52,675 nucleotides of DNA from Acidobacteriota bacterium (lineage in GTDB: Bacteria > Acidobacteriota > Thermoanaerobaculia > Multivoradales > JBCCEF01), in NCBI GenBank assembly GCA_039028635.1, contig JBCCHV010000045.1:1-52675 (forward strand). The letters run 5' to 3'. A program made the translations under genes and the position numbers. This document shows, piece by piece, positions 8,145-16,802 of this stretch; the stretch's first letter is position 1, and every line of letters begins with the position of its first letter. The notes under the pieces are model-generated. The model was given only the letters and a program-made list of their open reading frames with translations, was not told the DNA's origin and ran no database searches.

Positions 8145-8630
8145 CTAGGGTTCGGGACCTTCCGAGCCTTGACCACCGTCGCTGTTGCCTCCGCTCCCCG
8201 AGTGCCCGCCGCCGCTACCGTGAACGTGAATGGGGAAGCTCGTGCTCCGCGACAGACCTGAGTTGTCCGTCACCGTGAGGGTGATCGTGTAGTAGCCCCA
8301 GCGAGTGTAGACCTGGCTCAGGCGTCTTCCCGTTCGAATGGTGCCGTCTCCCATGGTCCAGCGATAGCTGGAGATGAAACCGTTGAAATCCGAGCTGCAG
8401 GAGGCGTCGACTCTCACCACCAGGGGTGCCGGGCCGAACCTCGGTGAGACCGTGAAGCAGGCCGTCGGGGGAAAGAAGGGAAAGTAGACCTGATGGTCTG
8501 TCATGGTCTCAGGACCAGAGTGCGATCCGTTTGCCAGGTCGACCCTCGAGCTGCGATCGCCCGCCGCCCCGGCCGCCGTTGACAACAAGACGAGTCCGAT
8601 GAGCCAGGCGATGATTGTCAGATTTCTCAT
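8145..8630 (-). CDS. small secreted PKD-domain protein
   Basis: A 161-residue protein with a signal peptide (about residues 1-23, A-A-G-A-A cleavage region) and one PKD/Ig-like domain (about 55-135). The PKD signature appears as F-G-P-A-P-L-V-V-R-V-D-A-S, Y-R-W-T-M-G-D-G and S-Q-V-Y-T-R-W-G-Y-Y-T-I-T-L-T-V-T-D. Two cysteines (C-F-T-V and S-C-S-S) could form a disulfide. The tail is Gly/Ser/His-rich and probably disordered. An AAGGAGG ribosome site precedes the ATG. It lies downstream of the sigma factor/membrane protein pair, separated by about 210 bp, and may be the exported part of the same unit (inference). Confidence 0.85.
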   Translation of the reverse strand: MRNLTIIAWLIGLVLLSTAAGAAGDRSSRVDLANGSHSGPETMTDHQVYFPFFPPTACFTVSPRFGPAPLVVRVDASCSSDFNGFISSYRWTMGDGTIRTGRRLSQVYTRWGYYTITLTVTDNSGLSRSTSFPIHVHGSGGGHSGSGGNSDGGQGSEGPEP

Positions 8631-8838
8631 AGCAATCCTCCTTGAAATGCCACGCGCTCTTCAGTGAGCGGTGGGTGCTGTCGAGCGGTCTTCAAGGGGG
8701 CTTAACGGCGCGAATCTGAAATTGGCACGATCGAAGGCCGAGCGGATGTTGGGTTCTCTCCGAGGATCCCTTCGAATCTTCTTGGGACGAGCAAGGACGT
8801 TGGTCTGGCGTCGGCAACGCCAGGGTTGGCGGCCTGCT

Positions 8839-9870
8839 CTATGGGCTCTGCAGAATGCGAAGCTCGTAAGTGCCTGCCGATCGTTCGAGGTCGCCCTCCC
8901 GGGCCGTGAGCTGCAGGTGATAGTCGCCGGCTGGAAAGTGGCGGGTCGGGAGGAGGACGAAGAGCTCCGGCAGAGCTCCCCCGGCCATCTCGCCATTCCA
9001 GAGGGGACGATCGTCCCCGTGAGCGAAGATCTTCAGTGAGTAGGACTGCTGAACATGGCCGGTGACCTCGGGAATCAGGAGGAGGACGATGTAGGGAGTC
9101 CCTTCGGCAACGGCTCCAACCTCTCGAGATCCCCGGTCGTTGCCGGGCTCCAGCCAGACGACGGGCGGATTGGGGATTGGCGCCGCGGTCGTCCTCTCCA
9201 GGTCGTCGATGACACTCTTCTGGTGGATCACGATTATGGAGGCCGCGGCGAGGAGGCTGGCCGCCGCCACCGCCGGGAACCAGCGTCGAGCCTCCCGAGA
9301 TGAATCTGTTGCCTTCGCGGTCTTCGACGCGAAGGCACTGTCCGCCGTCGGTTCCCGGAAGGCGTCTTCCAGCTCGAGACGGATTGCTTCGATCCGGCCC
9401 AGAAGCTGTCGGTACTCTGGATCCTTCTCGGTCTCGAGGACGACGAGGGGCGCTGCTGCCGAGCCATCTCGCAGATCGCGACGGCGCTGACGAGCGGCTT
9501 GGACCTGTTCCCTGGTGAGACTCCCGGAACGAAATCCCGACGCGAAGGCCGCCGGATCGATCCAGCAGCCCTGACCACAGCGCAGAACTCGGGCGTCATC
9601 TGCCAGAACGTCCGCCCTGCCCTGCATCGGGCAGGTGTCGACCGGAATCAGAAGGAGTGCTCCCTGCGGCTCGACCTCGAGGACCGCCCATTCGATGGGG
9701 GTATCGGTCTGATCGTCGAGCTTCGTTCCCGAGGGCAATATCCAAAGGTCACCCACTCTCGGGCCCGCGGCCGGCGGCGCCATGGGGGCGCTGAGGCGAG
9801 CTCGGGCCTCGCCGCCTTGGCGCACCAAGCGTTCGAAGATTGACGACTGCGTCGAGGATCTTTCAGTCAT
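8839..9870 (-). CDS. single-pass membrane protein coupled to a sigma factor (anti-sigma-like)
   Basis: A 343-residue protein. A cytoplasmic part (residues 1-196) contains a small beta-rich segment beginning G-D-L-W-I-L and ending R-C-G-Q-G-C-W-I-D-P, then a charged helix. One TM helix spans about 197-216. The C-terminal part (about 235-343) is an Ig-like beta domain with F-P-A-G-D-Y-H-L-Q-L. Its ATG overlaps the stop of the upstream sigma-like gene (ATGA), showing translational coupling. A cytoplasmic-TM-periplasmic layout beside a sigma factor suggests an anti-sigma or sensor, but I see no ZAS/HxxxCxxC motif, so this is inference. Confidence 0.75.
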   Translation of the reverse strand: MTERSSTQSSIFERLVRQGGEARARLSAPMAPPAAGPRVGDLWILPSGTKLDDQTDTPIEWAVLEVEPQGALLLIPVDTCPMQGRADVLADDARVLRCGQGCWIDPAAFASGFRSGSLTREQVQAARQRRRDLRDGSAAAPLVVLETEKDPEYRQLLGRIEAIRLELEDAFREPTADSAFASKTAKATDSSREARRWFPAVAAASLLAAASIIVIHQKSVIDDLERTTAAPIPNPPVVWLEPGNDRGSREVGAVAEGTPYIVLLLIPEVTGHVQQSYSLKIFAHGDDRPLWNGEMAGGALPELFVLLPTRHFPAGDYHLQLTAREGDLERSAGTYELRILQSP

Positions 9871-11072
9871 TCCAGGTCACCGTTCGACGGGCGAGAAAGT
9901 GACAAACAGTGTCTCACCTTCCGCTGCAGCGAAGAGTAGAGGTCTCGGATTCGGGCACGAGGAATCTTCAAGGTCTCCGAGAGCTGGCGACGAGACGGAG
10001 GGTTGCCGCGGTCCTCGAGACAGTGACTCCAGAGGAAGGTCCACAAGCGGTGCAGGTAGGCTTGGGTGCGTGGAGTCGTCGGATCGGCTTCGACGGCTTC
10101 GCTGACGCAGGCGACGAGTTGGTGAAAGGCCTCGCGCTCCTCGAGGGCGAACCCCGGACGGAGTGCTTCGGCGAGGCTTCCCAGGGAATGGTCGACCTCT
10201 GCGACGGGGGTCTCGCGCGGCCAGCTGGCGCTCCATAGGTGGCGGACTCGGGCTTGGAAGTGTCGCGAGACTTCACCGAACCGAAGCTCGGCGACTCCGT
10301 CCCGAGAAAGCTCCAAGATCCTCGCTCTCAGGATTTCGATCACGGGATCGAGGGCGCGTCCACGAGCGGTCACCAGGTCCGGCATGGTTTCGTCGGCCCA
10401 ACCCCAGATGGTGGCCCGAAGCTCGCTGGGAGATCGTTTGGTGGCTCTGGTGAGCGGGCCTGAGTCGATGGGCGGCGCGACGGCGGTGTTTGTCCGCACT
10501 TCGGGGTCTCCCTGCACGACGACGAGCGTGCCTTCCTCGACGGCACGACAGATGGCAGATCTCAAGGCCAGATAGGAGCGGAACCCCAGGGGATCGTGCT
10601 TGCGCTGCAACTCGTGGAGGAAGTATCGGACGTTTCGAAAGATGAGCCCTTCGATGTTGGCCTTTTCGCGTCCGAGCTGGGCATTGAGGCTGCTGAGGCG
10701 TTTCAGAAACACGAAGATGTAGCAGTCGGCGGTCAGCTCATCGATGGCGTTCCGAGTCCAGCGTGGGGATCCGAGGATTCCCACACACGTCGGCGATACC
10801 GAGAACAGAGAGCGGGCTCTCAGCTCCGAGACGAGAGCGCTCCGCAGCTTCTCCCAGGAGGGACTCAGCTCTTGCGCCGAGACGTCACCCCGGACCAGCT
10901 GACGGACATGCTCGGTGAAGATGAGATTTCGAATAATTTCCACTTCGAACAATCTACATCGAATGCGGAGGATCGGTTCTAACCAACCGAGGGTTTTGCG
11001 CCGATGCGCCGGTCGTCGCTCGAGACTTGAAAGTGGCGAGTGTTCGATAGCGCACCGTTTCCCGCTTCTCAA
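9867..11072 (-). CDS. ECF-like sigma-70 family factor with large insert
   Basis: Up to 401 residues. A sigma region 2-like part is seen in D-E-L-T-A-D-C-Y-I-F-V-F, then A-N-I-E-G-L-I-F-R-N-V-R-Y-F-L-H-E-L. A region 4-like helix-turn-helix lies at the end (R-R-Q-L-S-E-T-L-K-I-P-R-A-R-I-R-D-L). Between them are about 200 residues of helical sequence, far longer than the usual ECF linker. The start is unsure: TTG 11072 has no ribosome site, and the first 40 Arg-rich residues look non-coding; a GTG or TTG near 10945-10955 is likelier. No internal ATG is available. It is coupled to the membrane protein and divergent from the cysteine-rich secreted protein at 11121. Confidence 0.7.
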   Translation of the reverse strand: MRSGKRCAIEHSPLSSLERRPAHRRKTLGWLEPILRIRCRLFEVEIIRNLIFTEHVRQLVRGDVSAQELSPSWEKLRSALVSELRARSLFSVSPTCVGILGSPRWTRNAIDELTADCYIFVFLKRLSSLNAQLGREKANIEGLIFRNVRYFLHELQRKHDPLGFRSYLALRSAICRAVEEGTLVVVQGDPEVRTNTAVAPPIDSGPLTRATKRSPSELRATIWGWADETMPDLVTARGRALDPVIEILRARILELSRDGVAELRFGEVSRHFQARVRHLWSASWPRETPVAEVDHSLGSLAEALRPGFALEEREAFHQLVACVSEAVEADPTTPRTQAYLHRLWTFLWSHCLEDRGNPPSRRQLSETLKIPRARIRDLYSSLQRKVRHCLSLSRPSNGDLE

Positions 11073-11120
11073 GGAAGGGGAAGACTGTCTCTTCCTCGAG
11101 GCTCCTGGAGGATCCAGCAG

Positions 11121-12395
11121 ATGAAGAAGCTTCTATTGCTTGTGGCGGTGGTGGCCCTCGGATGGACGACGACGGCGCTTTGGTCGGTGGATGGGGCCGC
11201 CGATCTTTGGCAGCAGGTGGAGGCGCCGCTGGTGGCGCCGGCGGACAGCGGCATCGTCTATGGCAATGCCTTCGGTGAAGTGGTGAACGACGAAGGGCGC
11301 TCGGCGATGACGCCGATGACCAGCCTGCGGGTGGAGATGCTCGGGCCGGAGCGGGTGATCAAGGTGGCGCGGGCGGACGCCACCGGTCGTTATCGCTTCG
11401 ATGGCCTGCCGGCAGGCCGTTACCAGGTGCGCGCCACGGACGCCCATGGCCGCAGTCACGAGGAAACGGTGGAGGTGGCCAAGGGGGTTGCGACGCGTCT
11501 GAACTGGTTGGTCGATGCGCGCAAGAAGGACGGCTTGTTCCCCTCCTATGCCGCGGTGGCGGTGGATCGCGATGGCGAGAGCCCGGACATCAATGGCGAT
11601 GGCTTCGTTGGGCAGTACGATCTCGACTTCGTGTCGGCCAACCGCGGCCTCGAGGGCGATGGCTACAGTGGCGACTTCGATCGCAACGGCCGCATCGATG
11701 ATCGCGACATCGCCGCGCTGCGGGCCGTCTTCGGTCGGGCGGTGATTCGGGTGCCGGCGACGATTCAAGCCCAGGTGACGCCCGGCGGAAGCTTCGCCAC
11801 CCTCGGCGACGGGGCGTCGGTGCTCTCCGGTCATGGCTACACCAAGGGCGTGCTGACCCGCACCGCGGATCCCAAGGTGGTGCGGTTCACCGTCTCCGAG
11901 GATCGCGGTGACGCCAGCTCGCCGGAGCTCGGGGAATTCCGTTTCCGCGAGAACCCGGAGAATCCCACCTGGATCGAGGTCTCCCTCGACACCGGCCTGG
12001 TCCTCGATGGCCAGATGACTCTCTTGTTCGACGACGCTCCCTTCGGTGCTCGGGCATCCGCCAAGGCGGAGATCGGCGGCGGCGCCATCGCCCTCGCCGC
12101 CGGCGGCTTCTGCGCTTATCGCGTGGTCGAGGTCGAGGGCGTGGTGTCCGCCGAGCTCTCGCCGCTGATCGAGGCGACGACGGCCTTCGTGATGGGGAAG
12201 GGAGACGACAAGAAGGAGGACAAGGCCTGCGGCACAGTGGCAGCGCCGGTCGGCGACCCGATGTGCAATCTCGGTGGGACCAAGTGCGCCAACAACGGTG
12301 CCGAGTGCGCTTCCGGAGGCTCCTGTGGTTTCTGCTCTGACGTCACGGCCGGAGGTGTCGGCGGGACCTCCTGTCAGGGCTGCGCCTGTTGGTAG
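11121..12395 (+). CDS. secreted protein with Cna-B-like, dockerin-like and cysteine-rich C-terminal regions
   Basis: ATG 11121 with GGAGG at 11107-11111 gives 424 residues and a clean signal peptide (MKKLLLLVAVVALG). In order: a carboxypeptidase-regulatory/Cna-B-like beta domain (G-R-Y-R-F-D-G-L-P-A-G-R-Y-Q-V), a pair of calcium-loop motifs like type I dockerin (D-I-N-G-D-G-F-V-G-Q-Y-D-L and D-F-D-R-N-G-R-I-D-D-R-D-I), a cohesin-like beta segment (about 220-365), and a tail of about 60 residues with nine cysteines ending C-A-C-W. The tail would need oxidative folding or modification after export. Divergent from the sigma-like gene. Confidence 0.8.
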   Translation: MKKLLLLVAVVALGWTTTALWSVDGAADLWQQVEAPLVAPADSGIVYGNAFGEVVNDEGRSAMTPMTSLRVEMLGPERVIKVARADATGRYRFDGLPAGRYQVRATDAHGRSHEETVEVAKGVATRLNWLVDARKKDGLFPSYAAVAVDRDGESPDINGDGFVGQYDLDFVSANRGLEGDGYSGDFDRNGRIDDRDIAALRAVFGRAVIRVPATIQAQVTPGGSFATLGDGASVLSGHGYTKGVLTRTADPKVVRFTVSEDRGDASSPELGEFRFRENPENPTWIEVSLDTGLVLDGQMTLLFDDAPFGARASAKAEIGGGAIALAAGGFCAYRVVEVEGVVSAELSPLIEATTAFVMGKGDDKKEDKACGTVAAPVGDPMCNLGGTKCANNGAECASGGSCGFCSDVTAGGVGGTSCQGCACW

Positions 12396-12438
12396 AGCGC
12401 GCCAGCTCTCGGCGGTGACCTCGCGGTGTCGAGGTGAG

Positions 12439-12475
12439 CGGCCCGGCCCCGAGGGGTCGGGCCGTTCCTGTTTCT
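12439..12475 (+). terminator. rho-independent terminator after the cysteine-rich secreted protein
   Basis: CGGCCCGGCCCC (12439-12450) pairs with GGGGTCGGGCCG (12453-12464) with one G-T pair and a tiny loop, followed by the T-rich stretch TTCCTGTTTCT. Confidence 0.75.
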
Positions 12476-12621
12476 CCATAGGACTTTCGAACCAGTTCCA
12501 AAAGACCTCGTTGGGAATCTCCAGGGACGCTGTCGAGTACAGTGGATAGACGGCTCTCGAGGGCAGTCCGCTTGTTCAGGGATCCCGCCGCTGGCGATGG
12601 GATCGACGGAACGGAGGAGAG

Positions 12622-13755
12622 ATGGGGACACCGCGTGCACGGATTTTCTTCCTCGACAAGTTGAGGGCCTTCCTGATTCTGTTGGTGGTGCTCTACCACG
12701 TCGGGATCGTTTACGAGGCGAGCGGAGTCGGAGCTGTGTTCTGGATTGTCGACGATCCCGCCACCAACGACCTCGCGGGTCTCCTCAACCTGGTGATCGA
12801 CATCTTCGTCATGCCGACCCTCTTCCTGGTATCCGGCTACTTCGCGCCCAGCTCCCTCGAAAACAAGGGTGGGCGAGGGTTCTTGCTCTCCCGGGTTCGT
12901 CGTTTGCTGGTTCCCTGGGCTCTGGCGGTGTTGTTACTGATGCCCCTCTACAAGATCCTGTTTCTCGCTTCGCGTGGTCTGCCACAGGAGCCTTGGTGGA
13001 GTTACTTCCATTTCAGTAACGGAATTCTGAGCCAGAGTTGGTTGTGGTTCCTGCCGATTTTGTTCCTCTTCGACTTGCTCTACTGGCTCGGTTCGAGGCT
13101 GGGCCTCGAGACTCCCAGGATCTTGCCGCGATCGGCCGTGACGGGTGCTCTCGTGATCGGCTTCGGCTACGGGCTGGTGTTCGATCTTCTCGATCTCCGA
13201 GGTTGGACGAAGACTGTTCTGGTCGACTTCCAGAACGAACGCATCCTGATCTACTTCATGGCCTTCCTGCTGGGCGTCCTGTTCTATCGCCGTGGTGTGT
13301 TCGATCACCCTCCGAAAGGCAAGGCCTGGTACCACGTGGTCAACTCGCTGGCATGGTTGCCGGTCATGGGCTATCTCGTCTTCTTGCTCTTCCCTTGGAT
13401 CAATCCTGGAAAGGTTCTGGTCGGCGAGGTGGCGGACCGGGTGATCCTCTGGCTTTTCTTCCAGCTCTCCCTGCTTTGTCTGGTCTATGCCGTGATCGAG
13501 ACCTTCCGGCGATATGGCGCCAAGCCCGGAGGGAAGATGACCACGGCCTTGGTGAAGAGCGCTTACGGGGTCTATATCGTCCACGTCGTGGTGCTCGGCG
13601 GGCTGGCGCTCCTGCTTCTCGAGCTTGCTTGGCCCTCCTTGCTCAAGTATTTGATCCTGACCTTTCTGGCCTATGCCGTGAGCAATCTCCTGGTGACCGG
13701 GTACCGCAACTGGCTCGGAAGCGGTGCTTCCCGACGCCGACTCGAGTCCTCCTAG
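12622..13755 (+). CDS. acyltransferase family 3 integral membrane protein
   Basis: A 377-residue polytopic membrane protein with about ten hydrophobic helices. The N-terminal signature F-F-L-D-K-L-R-A-F-L-I-L-L-V-V-L-Y-H-V contains the conserved His of acyltransferase 3 (OafA/OpgC-type) enzymes, and S-G-Y-F-A-P follows in the second loop. The family transfers acyl groups to surface polysaccharides or small molecules at the inner membrane; the acceptor here is unknown. ATG 12622 follows GGAGGAG at 12613-12619. It appears monocistronic. Confidence 0.9.
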   Translation: MGTPRARIFFLDKLRAFLILLVVLYHVGIVYEASGVGAVFWIVDDPATNDLAGLLNLVIDIFVMPTLFLVSGYFAPSSLENKGGRGFLLSRVRRLLVPWALAVLLLMPLYKILFLASRGLPQEPWWSYFHFSNGILSQSWLWFLPILFLFDLLYWLGSRLGLETPRILPRSAVTGALVIGFGYGLVFDLLDLRGWTKTVLVDFQNERILIYFMAFLLGVLFYRRGVFDHPPKGKAWYHVVNSLAWLPVMGYLVFLLFPWINPGKVLVGEVADRVILWLFFQLSLLCLVYAVIETFRRYGAKPGGKMTTALVKSAYGVYIVHVVVLGGLALLLLELAWPSLLKYLILTFLAYAVSNLLVTGYRNWLGSGASRRRLESS

Positions 13756-13961
13756 GCCTCGACGGGCCCGCCGCAAGATCGCGATCGCCAAGGGTGTCGC
13801 AATTGGGCCGCAATCTGTCCAGATCTCGTCCCAACGAAGCCTTTCCCAAGGCTAGGCTGTCTCTGCTAACGAAGAACGTGAACATTCTCCGACCGGGCGG
13901 GTCGAAACTTCGTCCGCCTGGCGAAGTATCCAAAGTGTTCATGGACCCTCAGGAGGTGGAG

Positions 13962-15953
13962 ATGAGAAAGAAGAGCTGGTGGCGTTTGTTGAGCCCAGGT
14001 CTCGCGATCGTCCCGTTGTTGTTGGTGGGTTGCGGGGGGACTGATGCGGTGACCACGGAGACCGTGAAGGAGATCGATCGGCCGGGTATCGGACCGGTTG
14101 GAAAGCGCGATGCACTGTTTACCGAGGCGCTGGCAAATTTGCGGTTCGAGGACGGGCGGTTGCGACGGCAGGCTGCGGAGGGTGTTCTCGATTCGATGGT
14201 CGACCGGCTTCAAGAGACTGAAGTCGCCCTGCGGGAGGGTCGCAAGGACGTGGCTCTGAAGGCCGCCGCCCGAGCGGTGGTCGCGGCGCCGAGAAATCCT
14301 CGGGCCCTGGAGCGGTTGGGGCATGTGCTCTGGTTGCTCGGCCGTCGCGATCAAGCCGAAGCAGCCTTCGCAACCGCCCTCGACCACGACCCGGATGATG
14401 CGCCAGCCCTCGTTGGCATGGCCTGGATTCGCGGTTCCCAGCAGCGCTGGGAAGAAGCCGCCGGGCTGTGGCAGCGAGTGCTGGCGCTCGATCCGCAGCA
14501 TCCCCGGGCCGCCGGCCGATTGGCGGTATCGCTCTACATGCAGGGAGATCTTGAAGCCGCTCGGTTGGCCGTGGAAGAAGCCCGACTGCGGGACCAGGTC
14601 GTGCCAACAGCCCTTGCCGGGCTGCTGGACGGCAAGCCTGCGCGGGCGTCGCTGTTGCCGCCGAGTGGCTCCCTGCAGGTCAGTGCGCCGCGCCGGGTCG
14701 ACAACGGTGGCAGCGCCAATGCGGTGGAGACCAGCCTCGCCATCGCCCCTGGCGGAAACCAGATCGTCGCCGCCTGGAACGATGCCCGCGAGCCCGGCAG
14801 CGGCGGCTTCTGGAGTCTCGGAGTGGGGGTGAGCGACGACGGCGGAGTGACCTGGTCCGATTCGCTGATTCGCCGACCGGGCGTCAGCGTCGACAACCAC
14901 GAGGGCGATCCCATGACCCTCTACGAGCCGCGCTCCGGCTACTTCTTCGTCGGTGGCGTCCAGTTCACCACCACGCCGGCCTTGTTCGTGGCTCGCAAGG
15001 CTCCCGGAGCGAGTTCCTTCGAGACTCCGGTCACGACTCACGACGGCGGCTTCGTCGATCGCGGTTGGCTGGCTTCGGGGCCGATTCCCGGCAACCTGGC
15101 GGCGACCCGGATCTATGCCGCCTTCAGCCTTGGCGTTCAGAGCTCTGACGACCTCGGCTCGACCTGGACGCCGGTCACCTCCTTGGAGATCGGTATCAGC
15201 CAGCATCCGGAAGTCGACTCCCAGGGCAGGCTCTACGTGCTCGATTGGAATTTCGATGCGGCGGTGCGCTTGCAGCGCAGCTTCGATGGCGGCTCGACCT
15301 TCCTGCCGCCGGTGACGGCGGCGACCCGCCTCGACGTCTGGGACGCGCCCGATGGCTCGCGGTTCCCGGGCCAGTTCCGCGTCGCTCCCCTGGTCTACCT
15401 GGCGATCGATCCCACCGATGACGACCTCTATGCGCTCTACTTCGACACCACGGCGCAGGTCGACGGCAACGCCGATGTCGATCTCTACCTGGCTCGCTCG
15501 AGCAATCAGGGCGCCACCTGGTCGACTCCGCGGATCATCCCGGCCCAACTCCCCGGGGATCAGTTTCACCCCTGGCTGGAGATCGATGCCCTCGGCCGCT
15601 TCCACCTGCTCTACTTCGATGGTGGTTCTTTCGATCAGGACGACGATGTCGAGAACGGTCGCTTCCACATGCACTACGGTCTGAGCCTGGACAAAGGGCA
15701 GAGCTGGGAGACGGTTCAGCTCACCAGTCAGCCGATCGAAAGTACGCGTTCGATTTGGTCACCGCTGGGGCAGTTCCTGGGCGACTTCGTTCAGCTCGGA
15801 GTCGATGGGGATCGCGTGTACGCTCTCTACCCGAGAACCTCCACCGGCAACGCCGACATCGTCCTCCAGACCATCGATGTCAGCGGGGCGCCGCTGTTCG
15901 CGGACGGTTTCGAGTCCGGCAACACCAGCGCCTGGTCGGGGACGGTGCCGTAG
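13962..15953 (+). CDS. TPR/BNR-repeat lipoprotein with GFESG C-terminal tail
   Basis: The frame is open much further upstream, but that part is antisense-like shadow of the acyltransferase gene. ATG 13962 follows AGGAGG at 13951-13956 and gives 663 residues with lipobox L-V-G-C (Cys24). Residues about 70-210 hold TPR repeats. Residues about 230-640 hold sialidase-like BNR/Asp-box repeats (S-D-D-G-G-V-T-W-S, S-S-D-D-L-G-S-T-W, S-F-D-G-G-S-T-F, S-S-N-Q-G-A-T-W-S, S-L-D-K-G-Q-S-W). The C-terminus F-A-D-G-F-E-S-G-N-T-S-A-W-S matches a tail seen again in the metalloprotease at 42061-45696. Sialidase catalytic residues are not evident, so a structural or binding propeller is likelier. Confidence 0.85.
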   Translation: MRKKSWWRLLSPGLAIVPLLLVGCGGTDAVTTETVKEIDRPGIGPVGKRDALFTEALANLRFEDGRLRRQAAEGVLDSMVDRLQETEVALREGRKDVALKAAARAVVAAPRNPRALERLGHVLWLLGRRDQAEAAFATALDHDPDDAPALVGMAWIRGSQQRWEEAAGLWQRVLALDPQHPRAAGRLAVSLYMQGDLEAARLAVEEARLRDQVVPTALAGLLDGKPARASLLPPSGSLQVSAPRRVDNGGSANAVETSLAIAPGGNQIVAAWNDAREPGSGGFWSLGVGVSDDGGVTWSDSLIRRPGVSVDNHEGDPMTLYEPRSGYFFVGGVQFTTTPALFVARKAPGASSFETPVTTHDGGFVDRGWLASGPIPGNLAATRIYAAFSLGVQSSDDLGSTWTPVTSLEIGISQHPEVDSQGRLYVLDWNFDAAVRLQRSFDGGSTFLPPVTAATRLDVWDAPDGSRFPGQFRVAPLVYLAIDPTDDDLYALYFDTTAQVDGNADVDLYLARSSNQGATWSTPRIIPAQLPGDQFHPWLEIDALGRFHLLYFDGGSFDQDDDVENGRFHMHYGLSLDKGQSWETVQLTSQPIESTRSIWSPLGQFLGDFVQLGVDGDRVYALYPRTSTGNADIVLQTIDVSGAPLFADGFESGNTSAWSGTVP

Positions 15954-15955
15954 GT

Positions 15956-16771
15956 CTACTCGGCGTCCATCGCCAGGCGAAAACCCAGGCCGGGGCCGTC
16001 GTCCTGGGGCCGGTGGGTGTAGCGCAGGCCGCAGCGGGCGCTGTCGGCGCCGTAGTTCCAGGCGCCGCCGCGGATGACGAGGAGCTCGCTGTCGCAGTCA
16101 CCTACCGGGTCGGTGACTGCGCCCCTGGGGTAGGGACAGTGCTCGTCCTGAGTCCACTCCCAGAGGTTGCCGTGGAAGTCGTAGAGGCCCCAGCCGTTGG
16201 GGGCGAAGGAGCCGACCGCGACGGGAGTCCGGGGAACCGGGCCGCGGCGGGCTCCCGGATAGGGATCGGAACCGTCGAACTGAGCCTGGTCCGGCTGCAG
16301 GGTGTCGCCCCAGGTGAAGGCGGCCGCGCTGCCGGCCCGACAGGCGAACTCCCATTCGGCCTCGGTCGGTAGCCGCAGGCGGTGACCGCCGGCGACCTCG
16401 AGGCGATCGAGGAAGCGCTCGATGTCGAGGGCGCTGACGGTTTCCACCGGGCAGTCGCCGCCACAGTTCTGGAAGAAGCTCGGATTGCCGCCCATGACGC
16501 GCTGCCACTGCTCCTGGGTGACCTCGTGGCGGGCGATGAAGAACGCGCCGCTGAGGGTGACAGGGTGACGAATCTCCTGGGGTTCCCGCAGGGGCTCCGC
16601 TTCGGGAGTGCCCATCAGGAACCGTCCGCCTTCGAGGCGCACCAGCTCGATGCCGGTGACCGGTTCGGTCCAGGTGACGGCGGCAGGAAGTGGCTCGGGA
16701 GTCTCGCATCCTAGAGCAGTCAAGAGCAGCCACAGGATGAGACACCCGTGCCCGAATCCAGAGCCGGTCAT
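15956..16771 (-). CDS. formylglycine-generating-enzyme-like (SUMF1) lipoprotein
   Basis: A 271-residue exported protein with N-terminal hydrophobic segment and lipobox L-T-A-L-G-C. The FGE-sulfatase fold is clear: G-G-R-F-L-M-G-T, H-E-V-T-Q-E-Q-W, R-L-P-T-E-A-E-W-E-F-A-C-R-A-G, G-L-Y-D-F-H-G-N-L-W-E-W, R-G-G-A-W-N and the terminal G-F-R-L-A. Many bacterial members are not sulfatase activators, and no sulfatase gene is in the window, so substrate is unknown. It lies 31 bp downstream of the permease on the same strand and may share its transcript. Its stop is 2 bp from the convergent BNR lipoprotein stop. Confidence 0.88.
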   Translation of the reverse strand: MTGSGFGHGCLILWLLLTALGCETPEPLPAAVTWTEPVTGIELVRLEGGRFLMGTPEAEPLREPQEIRHPVTLSGAFFIARHEVTQEQWQRVMGGNPSFFQNCGGDCPVETVSALDIERFLDRLEVAGGHRLRLPTEAEWEFACRAGSAAAFTWGDTLQPDQAQFDGSDPYPGARRGPVPRTPVAVGSFAPNGWGLYDFHGNLWEWTQDEHCPYPRGAVTDPVGDCDSELLVIRGGAWNYGADSARCGLRYTHRPQDDGPGLGFRLAMDAE

Positions 16772-16802
16772 CGTCGGCTTCTCGATCGATCGCCGGCGGT
16801 AG

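Noticed and set aside
13038-13961. Upstream extension of the BNR lipoprotein frame
   Set aside because: It overlaps the acyltransferase gene in another frame; AGGAGG plus lipoprotein signal at 13962 fixes the real start.
13866-15674. 602-codon minus-strand frame opposite the BNR lipoprotein
   Set aside because: No domain, no ribosome site and Arg/His-rich composition typical of shadow frames in GC-rich DNA.
13962-15953. Sialidase activity for the BNR lipoprotein
   Set aside because: Asp-box repeats are present, but the arginine triad and Tyr/Glu pair of sialidases could not be identified.
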